Origin: Firmicutes bacterium UBA1065
GTDB taxonomy: Bacteria; Bacillota; Clostridia; Tissierellales; Sedimentibacteraceae
NCBI GenBank assembly: GCA_002316225.1
Contig: DCDC01000024.1
Coordinates: forward strand, 1-31,170
Length of the DNA stretch: 31,170 nt
Reading direction: 5' to 3'
The position numbers were made by a program, and so were the translations under genes. This document shows positions 31,129-31,170 of the stretch, one piece after another. Numbering within the stretch: the stretch's first letter is position 1; every line of letters begins with the position of its first letter. Below the pieces are notes generated by a model. That model was not told where the DNA came from. It did no database searches and saw only the letters and a list, made by a program, of their open reading frames with translations.

Positions 31129-31170
31129 GGTATAAAATACCATATCTTTTTCGACTTTTACATGTCGAAA
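31129..31170. repeat. Two inverted repeats upstream of nifS at the window edge
   Basis: GGTAT-AAA-ATACC (31129-31141) and TTTCGAC-N8-GTCGAAA (31149-31170) lie 49-90 bases upstream of nifS. Neither has a T-run inside the window. They could be an operator pair or the base of a terminator of the gene beyond; the window ends too early to tell. Confidence 0.35.

Noticed and set aside
1..31170. Mobile elements, CRISPR arrays, tRNA or rRNA genes
   Set aside because: No transposase or integrase frames, no regularly spaced repeats and no tRNA-like or rRNA-like segments were seen in reading both strands; a tRNAscan or Infernal run would settle this.

Overview
The window looks like a chromosomal segment of an anaerobic, low-GC, Gram-positive Clostridia/Tissierellia-type bacterium. 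The signs are AT-rich DNA, strong AGGAGG ribosome sites, lipoproteins, S-layer homology (SLH) proteins, a DUF4364 protein and a possible spore-type small gene. I found 31 protein genes and no rRNA, tRNA, CRISPR array or transposase. No stretch above 300 bases lacks a gene; bases 1-97 show nothing I can assign.

Layout. (1) 98-1881, minus: a vWA protein and a macro-domain protein with a C-terminal HTH-like region; a palindrome fills the spacer of the promoter. (2) 1995-3221, plus: a DUF401 membrane transporter. (3) 3233-5915, minus: dprA and a yifB/comM-type ATPase. (4) 5974-6504, minus: a ferritin-like protein with its own promoter. (5) 6528-22266, minus: one apparent 15-gene transcription unit, the centre of interest. 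(6) 22295-24224, minus: a Sir2 deacylase and a polysaccharide deacetylase lipoprotein. (7) 24271-25759: DUF4364 (plus) converging on a beta-propeller gene (minus). (8) 25967-31080, minus: LysM protein, rnhA, serA, a 43-residue membrane protein, thiI and a NifS/IscS cysteine desulfurase.

The 15-gene unit starts at a good promoter (TTTACA-N17-TATAAT). A structured RNA leader follows, with a GAAA tetraloop hairpin, an 11-nt tetraloop-receptor-like hairpin and a terminator whose loop can pair with the core, so it is very probably a riboswitch. The genes then run in order: two SLH surface proteins, a lipoprotein, an FMN-domain membrane-anchored protein, a NosR/NapH-like polyferredoxin with an FMN domain, a second lipoprotein, an ECF transporter S component, a phosphodiesterase-type lipoprotein, a membrane-anchored protein, two ECF ATPases, EcfT, a MobB with an added Cys cluster, a kinase-fold protein and an exported FAD/FMN reductase. 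Six of the products carry domains that look like the sulfite-oxidase-type molybdopterin-binding fold but lack its cofactor-ligating cysteine. Three carry clear covalent-flavinylation motifs and a fourth a degenerate one.

My reading (inference) is a cell-surface redox and cofactor-handling system. Electrons would cross the membrane through the polyferredoxin to flavinylated extracellular proteins, while the ECF transporter moves a pterin- or flavin-like cofactor and MobB and the kinase-fold protein act on it inside. The riboswitch may sense that cofactor, possibly Moco or its tungsten analogue. No apbE flavin transferase lies in the window.
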